Shown in pieces: positions 26,900 to 36,102 of a stretch of 64,000 nt of DNA (position 1 is its first letter; each line of letters begins with the position of its first letter). A model generated the notes under the pieces. The model was not told the origin of the DNA, did not search any database, and saw only the letters and a program-made list of their open reading frames with translations. This stretch comes from an uncultured Bradyrhizobium sp. GTDB taxonomy: Bacteria; Pseudomonadota; Alphaproteobacteria; Rhizobiales; Xanthobacteraceae. Position numbers and translations under genes: made by a program. Where the stretch lies: NCBI RefSeq assembly GCF_936928535.1, contig NZ_CAKZHY010000093.1, positions 124,001 through 188,000 on the forward strand. The letters run 5' to 3'.

Positions 26900-27360
26900 G
26901 TGCAGCCGCGTTGAAAGTTGAGACCAAAGACATCGTGATGGACGAAGTGCTCCCTCACGCGCCGGAGACGGTGTGGAAGGTGCTGACTACAGCCCAATTG
27001 ATCGCGCGCTGGCTGATGCCGCCGACCGGCTTCGAGGCTGTCGAAGGCAACGTTTTCACCTACCAGACCAAGCCGGGCGGCCACTGGGACGGCGTCATCC
27101 ATTGCCGCGTTCTGGAAGTCGTCCCGAACAGACGTCTCGCCTATGCCTGGAAGGGCGGCGATGAACGCAACACCGGCTACGGCGCGCCGCTCGACACTGT
27201 TGTGACCTGGTCCCTCACCCCGGTCGAAGCCGGCACGCGCGTTCAGCTGGTTCACGCGGGCTTCGTCATGCCGAGGAACGACAGTGCCTACACCGTCATG
27301 AGTGGCGGCTGGAAGAAGGTCATCCAGCAGCTCGACGAGATCAGCGGCGAAGACAAGTAA
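26896..27360 (+). CDS. SRPBCC/AHSA1-domain protein
   Basis: A 154-aa START-like hydrophobic-pocket protein of the AHSA1 family. The segments PHAPETVWKVLTTAQLIARWLMP and VVTWSLTPVEAGTRVQLVHAGF are typical. It begins with a GTG that overlaps the arsR stop (GTGA), so the two are translationally coupled. The ligand is unknown; in this setting it may bind the compound sensed by the ArsR protein (inference). Confidence 0.9.
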   Translation: MSAAALKVETKDIVMDEVLPHAPETVWKVLTTAQLIARWLMPPTGFEAVEGNVFTYQTKPGGHWDGVIHCRVLEVVPNRRLAYAWKGGDERNTGYGAPLDTVVTWSLTPVEAGTRVQLVHAGFVMPRNDSAYTVMSGGWKKVIQQLDEISGEDK

Positions 27361-27384
27361 CGAGACAGTCGAGGAGACATCACG

Positions 27385-27798
27385 ATGGACAAGCCCTATG
27401 CCGGCGGCTGCGCCTGCGGCGCGATCCGCTACGCGATCGTCGGTGAGCCGCTGTTCTCCAATCATTGCCAATGCCGGGACTGCCAGCGCGAAAGCGGCAC
27501 CGGCCACGGCTCTTACGCCACCTTCCCGCGCGCCGGCGTCACGGTGACGGGCAAAGCCAAGACCTGGGACATGACCGGCGACAGCGGCAATGTGAAGACG
27601 CGCGCCTTCTGCCCCGAATGCGGCGTGGCTGTCTACATGACCTTCAAGGCCATGCCCGACATCTTCACCATCCGCGCCGCGAGCCTGGACGAGCCCGCCC
27701 GCTACAAGCCGCAAGCGATCACCTACGCGGTACGCGCGCATGACTGGGATCATCTGGATCCGGGCTTGGCGAAATTCGCGGGCATGCCGCCGACGTGA
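27385..27798 (+). CDS. GFA-family (CENP-V-like) zinc protein
   Basis: A 137-aa protein of the glutathione-dependent formaldehyde-activating (GFA) fold. Zinc ligands are visible in GGCACGAI, NHCQCRDCQ and FCPECG. It lies 24 bp after the AHSA1 gene with GAGGAG upstream, so it is the third gene of the arsR operon. GFA proteins may add thiols to small electrophiles, but many members are uncharacterised. Confidence 0.9.
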   Translation: MDKPYAGGCACGAIRYAIVGEPLFSNHCQCRDCQRESGTGHGSYATFPRAGVTVTGKAKTWDMTGDSGNVKTRAFCPECGVAVYMTFKAMPDIFTIRAASLDEPARYKPQAITYAVRAHDWDHLDPGLAKFAGMPPT

Positions 27799-27887
27799 GG
27801 CGCGATGCGCGAAGGATTGCCGCCGAGAACTGCCTGCCTGGCAGAGCGTGGGCTTCGGCCTAAAATGCACTGATCGTGTTCTGTGGC

Positions 27888-29177
27888 TCAAATGCAGGCT
27901 CGAATGTAAGGCCGGTTGATCTCCCACAGCTCGTCGAGCAGGCCGCGCGCAGCGTCCTTGGAATGGATGACGGGGTCGAGCAGCAACGCCTGCATCGCCA
28001 TCTCCTTCGATGCGTGCATCGCCGCGTCCACGGCCATCTGCTGCACTTGAACCTGGGCCGTCATCAACTTGGCAACGCCGTCCGGCAGCGGGCCGAGCGA
28101 AACGGGATGGATACCCGCAATATCGGCCACCACCGGCACCTCGACCGCAGCATCCGCCGGCAGGTTCGCGATCACCTGTCGATTGTGGATGACGGCGGAC
28201 TCGATGAGCAGCTTGCGGTTGTGAACCATGGAGGTGATGATGCTGACCGCGCGCTCGCCCGACGGCATCGACCACCAGTCCGGCACCTCTGCCCGACCCG
28301 CGAGCACGTCGTCTATCAGCCGCATCAACTTGGCGCGTTCGCTCTCGTCCCAATCGAAATTGTAGCCGCCCTCCCCGGCCTCCCAGCCGAATGAGAGATA
28401 CTCGCCGAGATGGGCATCGCCGCAGCCGAGCCAATAGCCAAAGGTGTGCAGCAATTCGCGCGTCAGAGGCGAGAAGGCAGGATCGAAATCCCTCTCCTTC
28501 TTGCGGAGCAACGGATAGAGATCTTCGCCTGTCTCGCGATCTCGAATGTCAGTCAGGCATTGGAAATGATTGAGGCCTGCACCCCACACACCAACCCGTT
28601 CTTCCGGCATTCCCAGAATTCGGGCCACATTATCGCGGGCAAGAAATATTCCATGGCAAAGGCCGAGGCTCCGTATCCTGCTGTACCGCCCCAGGGCCAG
28701 GATGATGCGGCTTTCCGGATTGGAGAAGTTGATGAAAGTCGCGCGCGGGCAGCGTCGCTCCATCTCGCGCACGAACTCGAAGACCACCGGCAGGGTGCGC
28801 AGCGTGAAGAACAGGGCCCCGGGGCCGCCGTTCTCGCCCAACGTATGACGGATGCCGAATTTGCGCGGAATTTCGAAATCGAGCCGCCACAACCGATTGC
28901 GATCGACAGCGGTGGAATGCACGACGAATTCGGCGCCGTCGAGGGCCGCATGCCAATCCGTCGTCGCCTCGATCGCAAAACCGGCGCCGGACCTCTCGTT
29001 GAGCAGTTTCGCGAGCCGCGTCGACCGGCCCAGCCGGTCGACGTTTCGGCCAACCAGCACCAACGTGGAGCCGGCCAAATCGCGGGTCGAGAACAGGTCC
29101 CGGAACATGCTCATCCCGAAAGATGCGCTGCTCGCGCCGAGAAATACGATCTTCGTTGCCCGGGCCATGTTGCTCAT
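27888..29177 (-). CDS. Glycoside hydrolase family 4 protein
   Basis: A 429-aa NAD- and metal-dependent glycosidase of family GH4 (AglA/MelA group). The N-terminal Rossmann motif ([12 protein letters not shown]) is followed by [15 protein letters not shown] with the metal Cys, and GAGLNHFQ with the metal His. These enzymes cleave by redox chemistry, usually on alpha-glucosides, galactosides or glucuronides. No sugar transporter is adjacent. The next gene, an alcohol dehydrogenase, ends 8 bp upstream, so they are probably cotranscribed. Confidence 0.88.
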   Translation of the reverse strand: MSNMARATKIVFLGASSASFGMSMFRDLFSTRDLAGSTLVLVGRNVDRLGRSTRLAKLLNERSGAGFAIEATTDWHAALDGAEFVVHSTAVDRNRLWRLDFEIPRKFGIRHTLGENGGPGALFFTLRTLPVVFEFVREMERRCPRATFINFSNPESRIILALGRYSRIRSLGLCHGIFLARDNVARILGMPEERVGVWGAGLNHFQCLTDIRDRETGEDLYPLLRKKERDFDPAFSPLTRELLHTFGYWLGCGDAHLGEYLSFGWEAGEGGYNFDWDESERAKLMRLIDDVLAGRAEVPDWWSMPSGERAVSIITSMVHNRKLLIESAVIHNRQVIANLPADAAVEVPVVADIAGIHPVSLGPLPDGVAKLMTAQVQVQQMAVDAAMHASKEMAMQALLLDPVIHSKDAARGLLDELWEINRPYIRACI

Positions 29178-29185
29178 CGCGGAGA

Positions 29186-30211
29186 TTAACCGAAGTCCAG
29201 CACCATGCGGCCGTCGATCTTGCCGGCCTTCATGCGATCGAACACCTCGTTGATTTGCGAGAGCGGCACCTTCGTTACCTCGGCCTTCACCTTGCCGTCG
29301 GCAGCGAACGCAATGGCCTCGTCGAGATCCCTGCGAGTCCCGACGATGGAGCCGCGCACGGTGATGCGCTTGAGCACGACATCGAAGATCGGCGTCGGGA
29401 ATTCGCCCGGCGGCAAGCCGACGAGGCTGACCGTCCCCTTCCGGCGCACCATCTTCAGGGCCTGGGCAAAGGCTGCAGTCGAAACCGCCGTCACCAGCAC
29501 GCCATGCGCGCCGCCGCCGGTTGCCGCCAGCACCTTGTCGACGGCATCGCCTGCGAGCGCGTTGACCGCAAGATCAGCACCGGTCTCGCGGGCGAGCGCG
29601 AGCTTGTCCGCGGCGATATCGATCGCCGCGACCTTGAACCCCATCGCCTTGGCGTACTGGATCGCGACATGACCGAGCCCGCCGACGCCCGAAATCGCAA
29701 CCCACTCGCCGGGCCGCGCGTCGGTTTCCTTCAAACCCTTATAGGTGGTAACACCGGCGCAGAGGATCGGCGCAACCGCCGCGAAGTCGACCGTTGCCGG
29801 CAGCCTTGCCGCGAAGGCCACCGAGGCGATGACATATTCGGCAAAGCCGCCGTTCACGCTATAGCCGGTGTTGTGCTGGTGCTCGCACAACGTCTCCCAG
29901 CCGGTCTCGCAATATTCGCACGACATGCAGGCATCGTGGAGCCAGGCGACGCCGACGGCATCGCCGACCTTCAGATTTTTAACGCCGGGCCCGAGCGCCG
30001 CGACGATGCCGGCAGCTTCATGGCCGGGAATGAACGGCGGCACCGGCTTCACCGGCCAGTCACCGGAGGAGGCGTGCAGATCGGTGTGGCAGACCCCGCA
30101 GGCCTTCACCTTGACCAGAACTTCGCCGGGGCCGGGCTGCGGCACCGGTACGTCCTCAATCACGAGCGGCTTGCCGAATTGCTTGACAACAGCGGCTTTC
30201 ATGGTCGGCAT
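29186..30211 (-). CDS. adhP: Zinc-dependent alcohol dehydrogenase (AdhP type)
   Basis: A 341-aa medium-chain dehydrogenase. Catalytic zinc ligands are C41 ([10 protein letters not shown]), H64 (PGHEAAG) and a later Cys ([10 protein letters not shown]). The structural zinc loop [15 protein letters not shown] and the NAD motif [14 protein letters not shown] are present. It oxidises primary alcohols or reduces aldehydes with NAD in the cytosol. The start at 30211 has GGAG at good spacing. The longer ORF start at 30325 adds 38 residues unlike the family. Confidence 0.93.
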   Translation of the reverse strand: MPTMKAAVVKQFGKPLVIEDVPVPQPGPGEVLVKVKACGVCHTDLHASSGDWPVKPVPPFIPGHEAAGIVAALGPGVKNLKVGDAVGVAWLHDACMSCEYCETGWETLCEHQHNTGYSVNGGFAEYVIASVAFAARLPATVDFAAVAPILCAGVTTYKGLKETDARPGEWVAISGVGGLGHVAIQYAKAMGFKVAAIDIAADKLALARETGADLAVNALAGDAVDKVLAATGGGAHGVLVTAVSTAAFAQALKMVRRKGTVSLVGLPPGEFPTPIFDVVLKRITVRGSIVGTRRDLDEAIAFAADGKVKAEVTKVPLSQINEVFDRMKAGKIDGRMVLDFG

Positions 30212-30339
30212 CGATCTGCTCCATTGCATTGCGAGGAGCAGACTAGCGATGCCGCGCAACTCTCCCTTGATTGGAGTCAAACAGCCCAAGTTTATTGGTC
30301 GCGCAGCGCGCGCGGCGCAGCGCAAGAGCGCGCGCGGCG

Positions 30340-30750
30340 TCAGCTATGGAACTTCAATCCATCGACGATCTTGTCGATCACCTTCCGCTCGGCGCGTATC
30401 GCGATGCCGACGAGATCGAGATCGCCGCGCGCGACCGCCTTCACCGCCGCACGATTGGCAGCATCATGCCTGGTCTTGAACATGTCCTCGGTATAGACCG
30501 CCGGCGTGACGTTGCGCGTGAGCGCGCGATCGAGTGCGCGCGACAGCGCCGGACCATCGGCGCCATAGATCAGGATCGGTTGGCCGATCAGCGCAAGATA
30601 CTTCGTGGACGATGCGTCCTCATAGGCATCGCCGATACATTCCGGAAACGCGGCAGCGACGCCGCTCGTCAGGAATGACGCAACGTTGAGCTTCTGCCAG
30701 GCCTCGAGGTCGTTGCGAATGACAACGGCAATCTTGGTATCGAACTGCAT
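30340..30750 (-). CDS. DUF2000 family protein
   Basis: A 136-aa protein of the DUF2000 family, recognised by [25 protein letters not shown] and a conserved central stretch ([15 protein letters not shown]). Function unknown. I use the ATG at 30750 because the family begins right at this strand, and the extra 38 residues in the ORF are not family-like. It is upstream of adhP on the same strand but 128 bp away. Confidence 0.82.
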   Translation of the reverse strand: MQFDTKIAVVIRNDLEAWQKLNVASFLTSGVAAAFPECIGDAYEDASSTKYLALIGQPILIYGADGPALSRALDRALTRNVTPAVYTEDMFKTRHDAANRAAVKAVARGDLDLVGIAIRAERKVIDKIVDGLKFHS

Positions 30751-30950
30751 GAACTCTCCCGCGCACATCCAAGCGTCTGGAAAGAAAAAGAAATTCCAAG
30801 CGCTCCCGCCATTTATGGAAACGTAGCGCGGATTGTCCAAACGATCACAGCACAGAAATTTCAATGCGGGATGCGTCGGCTACGCTTCTCCCCGCAGTTG
30901 AAGTCGGATATACCTCGGTGTCTTGTCACTGAACTGTCATAAAGCCGCGA

Positions 30951-32768
30951 ATGTCCGAAGTCGACGCCATCAAGCGAGCCCTCGAACCGGTGCGGCGTCT
31001 TGCCGGGTCAAACAATCAACACAGCGCGATCAAGCACGTTGCGGCTTCCGGCACGGAACTAAAGCCTGGTTCCGAAATCTCCGACAAGGGGCCCGCGCGC
31101 AGCGGACCCTCTCCCGCGGATCTGCCTGCTGGTGAGATTCACGCCGAGACGACGGCGCCAGGCGTCTCGTCCGGCGATGTTGCGCCTCACGCGAGCGAAA
31201 TCGAACTCAAGCTGCTCGTGGCTTCCGATCGTCTGGCGGATTTCAACGATGCACCTGTTATCGCCGCGAATGCACGCAACAAGGGAACCCGAAAGCATCT
31301 CAAGGCGGTCTACTACGATACGCCCAAGCGCGCGCTTCGGCGTGAGGGATTCAGCTTCAGGGTCCGCCAGAGCGGCACGCGATTCACGCAGACGGTAAAA
31401 ACGGAATCCAGCAACGATCCGCTGCGCCGCGGCGAGTGGGAGGCGGCGGTGCCATCGATGGCGCCCGATATCGCGCTGGCCATGCCGCTGGTTTCGGACA
31501 AGCTGCGCGCCGACCTCGAGCGTCACCCGGTCGAAGCCGTCTTCAGCAGCGACATCCATCGGCATCAGCGCCTGGTCGATTTGCCGTCCGGCACCATCGA
31601 GATTGCCTTCGATCAGGGCCAGCTGACGTCAGGCGACCGCACGCAGCCGGTTAGCGAGATCGAGCTGGAATTGAAGAGCGGCAGTCCGTCCGCGATCTGG
31701 GAGCTCGCGCTGCGGCTTGCCGAGCATGGTCCGGTGAAACCGTCGATCCGAACCAAATCGGCGCGCGGATTCGATCTCGCGGCCGATGCGCCGCCGCGGG
31801 CGCCGAAGCCGCCAAAACTTCGGCTCGACCCGTCGATATCGCTCGACCAGGCCTTCTCCGAGATCCTGCGATCCTGTCTGCTGCATTTGCTGCAGTCCTT
31901 GCCTGCGGCCGAGGACGGTCGCGACCCCGAGGGCATGCATCAGCTTCGCGTTGCGCTGCGCCGCCTGCGCTCCGCGTTTGACCTGATGCGGTCGGTGGTG
32001 TCAGTGGCCAAGCTCGACCTGATGCGCGCTGAAGCAAAGTGGCTTGCGGGAAGTCTCTCGGGCGCGCGTGACTGGGACGTGTTCCGGCAGGACACGTTGC
32101 GCACGGTTGCGGATGGCTGCCCGTCGGTCGCAGGCTTCGACGCGCTGGGCGCGCTCGCCGACGAACGCCGCGCGAGCTGCTACGAGGCGGCTCGCCTCGC
32201 CCTCGCCGACCGCCGTTGCCAGTCTTTCGTGATCGGGCTCGGCGCCTGGATCGAAGCGCGGGGCTGGCGCAGCGACGTAACGCCCGAAGGCCTGGCGCAA
32301 CTGGCGGAGCCGGCGATCAACTTCGCCCGCAATATCCTGTCGACGCAGCATGCCAAGGTGCTGAAGCGCGGCCGCAAGTTCAAATCGCTGCCGACGGAGG
32401 AGCGTCACCGCGTCCGTCTCGCCGCGAAGAAGCTGCGCTATGTCGCCGACTTCCTGCTGCCGCTCTGCGGGCATGCCAAATCCGCAAAGCGCTTCTCGCG
32501 CAGGCTGACAGACCTTCAGCAGGAGCTTGGCGTCTACAACGATATGGCAACGACGACCTCACTGCTTGCAGATGTCGATGCCGGCTCGACCGGAAGCGGC
32601 ATGGCCGCGGCAGCGATCGCGGGTTGGCAGGCCCACGCCATGGTCGGCGTCGAGGCTCGCCTGCTCAAAGCCTGGTCGGAATTCACCGGGGCCAAAGTGC
32701 CGTGGTCGGTGGATCCGCCCGAGCAGCCGATCAAGCTGGTGTCATCAAACGCGGGATGGCTGCGCTAG
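30951..32768 (+). CDS. CYTH-CHAD domain protein
   Basis: A 605-aa protein. After a disordered 75-residue N-terminus, a CYTH (triphosphate tunnel) domain begins with the motif EIELKL (E83, E85, K87) and covers about 80-280. A helical CHAD domain (about 300-540) follows with HQLRVALRRLRSAFDL and HRVRLAAKKLRYVADF, both rich in His/Arg. CYTH domains hydrolyse or bind inorganic triphosphates, and CHAD domains bind polyphosphate, so this is probably a polyphosphate-linked enzyme. It stands alone. A 3 x 19 bp tandem repeat follows its stop. Confidence 0.92.
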   Translation: MSEVDAIKRALEPVRRLAGSNNQHSAIKHVAASGTELKPGSEISDKGPARSGPSPADLPAGEIHAETTAPGVSSGDVAPHASEIELKLLVASDRLADFNDAPVIAANARNKGTRKHLKAVYYDTPKRALRREGFSFRVRQSGTRFTQTVKTESSNDPLRRGEWEAAVPSMAPDIALAMPLVSDKLRADLERHPVEAVFSSDIHRHQRLVDLPSGTIEIAFDQGQLTSGDRTQPVSEIELELKSGSPSAIWELALRLAEHGPVKPSIRTKSARGFDLAADAPPRAPKPPKLRLDPSISLDQAFSEILRSCLLHLLQSLPAAEDGRDPEGMHQLRVALRRLRSAFDLMRSVVSVAKLDLMRAEAKWLAGSLSGARDWDVFRQDTLRTVADGCPSVAGFDALGALADERRASCYEAARLALADRRCQSFVIGLGAWIEARGWRSDVTPEGLAQLAEPAINFARNILSTQHAKVLKRGRKFKSLPTEERHRVRLAAKKLRYVADFLLPLCGHAKSAKRFSRRLTDLQQELGVYNDMATTTSLLADVDAGSTGSGMAAAAIAGWQAHAMVGVEARLLKAWSEFTGAKVPWSVDPPEQPIKLVSSNAGWLR

Positions 32769-32773
32769 CCTCC

Positions 32774-32830
32774 AAGGCCGCGCCAGCCCTTGAAGGCTGC
32801 GCCAGCCGTTGAAGGCTGCGCCAGCCCTTA
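32774..32830. repeat. Three-unit 19-bp tandem repeat
   Basis: Three near-identical 19-bp units (AAGGCTGCGCCAGCC plus four bases) are head to tail just after the CYTH-CHAD stop and before the 3' end of the DUF4189 gene. Confidence 0.85.
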
Positions 32831-32844
32831 CTCAACCCTCGTGC

Positions 32845-33234
32845 TCAGCCCTTGGCGTCACAGGCCCAGGCACGGATCACGCATTCCTTGCCGCCATATT
32901 TGTAGCATTCACGGGTGGCGGCGTTCAGCGAGGCCGAGATCTTCGGCTTCACGGCGTAGCCATAGGCGCCACAGGGGTTGGTCATGTCGACCGACATGGC
33001 CGCACAGGCCCGCTTCATCGTCACCGTCGTGCAGTCGCCCTTGCACTGCTTTTGAGCGGCGGCACGCGCCTCGTGCTCTGCGCCGTAATCATAGGCCTGG
33101 CCATAGGCGCCGCATTTGCCGACGGCAAATGCTCCGGCCGCATGGGCTTCGGTGATATGACGGGCACCGGCGACGCAGACCGACAGCGCAAAGAAAAGCA
33201 TCGCGCAACGACGCGCGACCAAGTTCGAAATCAT
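32845..33234 (-). CDS. DUF4189 secreted cysteine-rich protein
   Basis: A 129-aa protein with a signal peptide (about 1-33, ending AHA) and two DUF4189-like repeats. Each has a GA(Y)G-type segment and paired Cys (AVGKCGAYGQAYDY; NPCGAYGYAVKP). At least seven Cys are in the mature part, suggesting a disulfide-stabilised periplasmic protein. The start MISNLVARR at 33234 is preferred over 33255. No operon partner. Function unknown. Confidence 0.8.
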   Translation of the reverse strand: MISNLVARRCAMLFFALSVCVAGARHITEAHAAGAFAVGKCGAYGQAYDYGAEHEARAAAQKQCKGDCTTVTMKRACAAMSVDMTNPCGAYGYAVKPKISASLNAATRECYKYGGKECVIRAWACDAKG

Positions 33235-33349
33235 GGAAAAGCCCCTCACCCCCAAGGCAGGTGGAGAGGACTCTAAGCGGGGACCGTTTCCAGATGGTGA
33301 ACGAGGCGTTGAAATTGGTGATCCGGAATGTGTCGCGACGGAAACAATA

Positions 33350-33442
33350 CCGTACGGTGGGCAAAGCGTAGCGTGCCCACGATCAACTCTCCGAACTGCG
33401 AGATCGTGGGCACGGCGCTGCGCGCCTTTGCCGACCCTACGG
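33350..33442. repeat. Long palindromic dispersed-type element
   Basis: The inner arms GTGCCCACGATC / GATCGTGGGCAC pair perfectly. The outer arms CCGTACGGTGGGCAAAGCG / CGCCTTTGCCGACCCTACGG pair imperfectly. I recognise the ACGGTGGGCAAAGCGTAGC-type sequence as a repeat family of Bradyrhizobium. It lies after the 3' end of the mocA-like gene. Confidence 0.8.
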
Positions 33443-33462
33443 CACCGTCGCGTACAGCATCA

Positions 33463-35067
33463 TCAGCCGCGTCTCGCCGCTTCCAACGCCTGCGGCGTGT
33501 CGATGTCCAGGAAAGCGCCTTCGCCATCAACAGGCACTTCAGCAACCGCTTCCGTATGCTTGGCGATCAGGTGCCGCGCGCCGACGTCGCCGTCGAGCGT
33601 CATCAATTCCCTGAAGAAGCGGCGCGACCACAGCACGGGATTGCCGCGGCGGCCCTCGCTGACGGGCACGACGATGAGATTGCCACGATCCGGCGCAAAG
33701 CTGTCGATCAGGCGATCGATCAGGCCGGCATCGATCAGCGGCATGTCGCCGAGGCAAACCACGGCACCGTCGCTGGCGTCGGACACGGCCGCGATGCCTG
33801 CCTTGACCGAGCTTGCGATGCCGCCGGCGAAATCCGGGTTCTTGACGAATTTCACCTTCAGGCCCTGCAGCGCCTGCTCGACCAGCTCGGTCTGATGGCC
33901 GGTGACGACGATCACCTCGGATGCTTTCGACGCGAGCGCCTGTTCGGTGGCGATCCGCACCAGCTTCTTGCCATCGAGCTCGGCGAGCAGCTTGTTCGGT
34001 CCGCCCATGCGGGTGGAGCGCCCCGCTGCGAGCACGATGGCGGCGACCCGACTGTTGCCCTCGATCTCCGGCTTGGCGCGCGGCTGCGGCCGCGTGACGA
34101 TCTCCATCAGGAGGCCGCCGACGCCCATGCCCATCAGCTCGGAGCGCGTCACCTTGATGCCGGCGAGCAGCCGCATCAGCACCCAGTCAAAACCGTTCTC
34201 GACCGGCGAGCGCGCGCAGCCGGGCGCACCAAGCACCGGCACGCTGCCTGCGCGCGCGATCAGAAGCAAATTGCCGGGATCGACAGGCATACCGAAATGC
34301 TCGATCTCGCCGCCGATTCCGGTCACCGCGGCCGGAATCACATCGCGCCGGTCGGCGATCGCCGATGCCCCGAACACGATCACGAGCTCGGCGCCGAGCG
34401 CGAGCAATTCCTTGATAGCAGCCGAGAGCGCGTGCTCGTCATGCTGCACGCGCCGCTCGGCGATGATCGCGGCGCCCGCCGGCGCCAGGCGCTCGGCGGT
34501 GACGCGCAAGGTCTTGTCGACCACCTTCGAAGAGAGCCCCGGCAGCAACGTCGAGACCACGCCGACGCGCTTGACCACGTAAGGCGCGATTTTCAGCACG
34601 TCCTTGCCGGCCGCCTTCACCGCGGCATTGCGCAAATCTCCCTCAACGCCGAACGGGATGATCTTGACCGTGCCGACCATCTCGCCTTCGACCACCGGCT
34701 TGTAGGCGGAGAGCGTGGCAAAGGTGATGGCTTCATCGATGTTGTTGATGCGGTCGACCGCGGCGCGGTCGATCACCAGCACGCCCGGCTGCGCGGCAAA
34801 CAGGTTGGCGCGGCCGGTGAAGGCGCGCTCGACATGGATGCCCTCGCCGCCGATCGCAAGCGCGATGCTCGCGGCGGCAACATCCTCAGAAACGTCTCCC
34901 GCCTCCATCCGCACCACGACGATGTCCTTGATGCCGGCGCGCTCGAGCTGCTCGATCTCGGCAGGCCCGATGGTCGTGCCTTTCTTCAGCACCAGCGATC
35001 CCTGGCGCAGGGTGTGGACGGTCACTCCGCCGATCGCATCCCTGGGGCTCGCGGGGCCGAATTTCAT
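33463..35067 (-). CDS. MoeA/MogA-like plus MobA-like (MocA) cytidylyltransferase fusion
   Basis: A 534-aa two-domain protein. The first part (about 1-330) has a molybdopterin-binding MoeA/MogA-type region (VIVFGASAIADRRDVIPAAVTGIGG). The second (about 340-530) is a nucleotidyltransferase with AAIVLAAGRSTRMGGPNKLLAEL, typical of MocA/MobA proteins. In CO-dehydrogenase-like clusters this enzyme probably adds CMP to the molybdenum cofactor. It overlaps the upstream xdhC-type gene by 4 bases and is the last gene of the cox-type operon. Confidence 0.88.
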   Translation of the reverse strand: MKFGPASPRDAIGGVTVHTLRQGSLVLKKGTTIGPAEIEQLERAGIKDIVVVRMEAGDVSEDVAAASIALAIGGEGIHVERAFTGRANLFAAQPGVLVIDRAAVDRINNIDEAITFATLSAYKPVVEGEMVGTVKIIPFGVEGDLRNAAVKAAGKDVLKIAPYVVKRVGVVSTLLPGLSSKVVDKTLRVTAERLAPAGAAIIAERRVQHDEHALSAAIKELLALGAELVIVFGASAIADRRDVIPAAVTGIGGEIEHFGMPVDPGNLLLIARAGSVPVLGAPGCARSPVENGFDWVLMRLLAGIKVTRSELMGMGVGGLLMEIVTRPQPRAKPEIEGNSRVAAIVLAAGRSTRMGGPNKLLAELDGKKLVRIATEQALASKASEVIVVTGHQTELVEQALQGLKVKFVKNPDFAGGIASSVKAGIAAVSDASDGAVVCLGDMPLIDAGLIDRLIDSFAPDRGNLIVVPVSEGRRGNPVLWSRRFFRELMTLDGDVGARHLIAKHTEAVAEVPVDGEGAFLDIDTPQALEAARRG

Positions 35068-35765
35068 GCCGCTTTTTCTTTTTGTTTGGGCGGCAACCGA
35101 AGCACCGCCGTGATCTCGGCCATGATCGCCACCGCGATCTCGGACGGCGAGACCGCGCCGATCGCCAGCCCAATGGGCGCATGGATGCGTGCGATGTCGC
35201 TTTCCTTTGCGCCCTGCGCCCGCAGCCGGTCGCCGCGCTTGGCATGCGTCTTCCGCGAGCCGAGCGCGCCGATATAGAAGCAGTTGCGCTCGAAGGCGTG
35301 CAGCAGCGCGGGATCGTCGATCTTCGGATCATGCGTCACCGCAACGAAGGCTGTGTAGGCATCGACATTGAGCGGCGGCAGCGCCGTATCCGGCCATTCG
35401 GCGATCAGCGGAATGTCCGGGAAGCGCTCCGGGCTTGCAAAGGCCGTGCGGGGATCGACGACGGTGACGTCGTAGCCGAGCGAGCGCGCCAGCGGCGCGA
35501 GCGCCTGGCTGATATGGACCGCGCCGACGATGACGAGCTTTGCGGTCGGCGCGTAGACATTCAGAAACAGCCTCTTGCCGCCGGCCTCGACATTGGCGCT
35601 CTTGCCCATGCGAAGCTGCTTGTCCAATTCCGCGCGCAGCGGATCCTTGGCGAAATCGGCAGCCTTCACCAGGCGCTGCTCGCCGCTCTCGGTGTCTGTC
35701 ACCAAAATCACCGGCCGGCGCGCGGCGCGCTCGGCATTGAGTTCGTGCAGGATTGAGAGTTTCAC
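35064..35765 (-). CDS. XdhC/CoxI-family maturation factor, C-terminal (Rossmann) type
   Basis: A 233-aa XdhC/CoxI-family protein. The core has VIVGAVHISQALAPLARSLGYDVTVVDPR, a Rossmann-like NAD-binding part, and AVTHDPKIDDPALLHAF and YIGALGSRKTHAKR are family motifs. XdhC proteins hand sulfurated molybdenum cofactor to xanthine-dehydrogenase-like enzymes. It is translationally coupled to the mocA-like gene and starts 2 bp after the next XdhC-type gene, so the two proteins may form one functional unit. Confidence 0.88.
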   Translation of the reverse strand: MKLSILHELNAERAARRPVILVTDTESGEQRLVKAADFAKDPLRAELDKQLRMGKSANVEAGGKRLFLNVYAPTAKLVIVGAVHISQALAPLARSLGYDVTVVDPRTAFASPERFPDIPLIAEWPDTALPPLNVDAYTAFVAVTHDPKIDDPALLHAFERNCFYIGALGSRKTHAKRGDRLRAQGAKESDIARIHAPIGLAIGAVSPSEIAVAIMAEITAVLRLPPKQKEKAA

Positions 35766-35767
35766 GG

Positions 35768-36091
35768 TCAGCCGACCTTCTCGACGAAGACGCGGATGGT
35801 GCCGCCGCAGGACAGTCCGACGTTCCAGGCGGTCTCGTCGGCGACGCCGAACTCCAGCATCTTGGGCTTGCCGCTCTCGATCACGTCCATCGCTTCAGTG
35901 ACCACGGCGCCCTCGACGCAGCCGCCGGAAACCGACCCCAGGAACGTGCCCTCGTCGTTGATGACGAGGCTCGAGCCCGCCGGGCGCGGGGCCGAGCCCC
36001 AGGTCTCCACCACGGTTGCCAGCGCGACGCCACGGCCGGCCTTCTGCCAGTCCTCCGCCGCCTTCAGAATATCCTCGTCGCGATCGAGCAT
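35768..36091 (-). CDS. XdhC/CoxI-family protein, N-terminal domain only
   Basis: A 107-aa protein that corresponds to the N-terminal XdhC domain (LATVVETWGSAPRPAGSSLVINDEG, SVSGGCVEGAVV, GLSCGGTIRVFVE). With the next gene it makes the two halves of a complete XdhC/CoxI protein. Split forms are usual in cox clusters, so this is not read as a broken gene. The stop is only 2 bp before the second half. Confidence 0.88.
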   Translation of the reverse strand: MLDRDEDILKAAEDWQKAGRGVALATVVETWGSAPRPAGSSLVINDEGTFLGSVSGGCVEGAVVTEAMDVIESGKPKMLEFGVADETAWNVGLSCGGTIRVFVEKVG

Positions 36092-36102
36092 GGCTTGGCC
36101 TC

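Noticed and set aside
35768-36091. Short XdhC gene considered as a truncated pseudogene
   Set aside because: The N-terminal half followed by a separate C-terminal half is the usual split form in cox-type clusters, with intact motifs in both.
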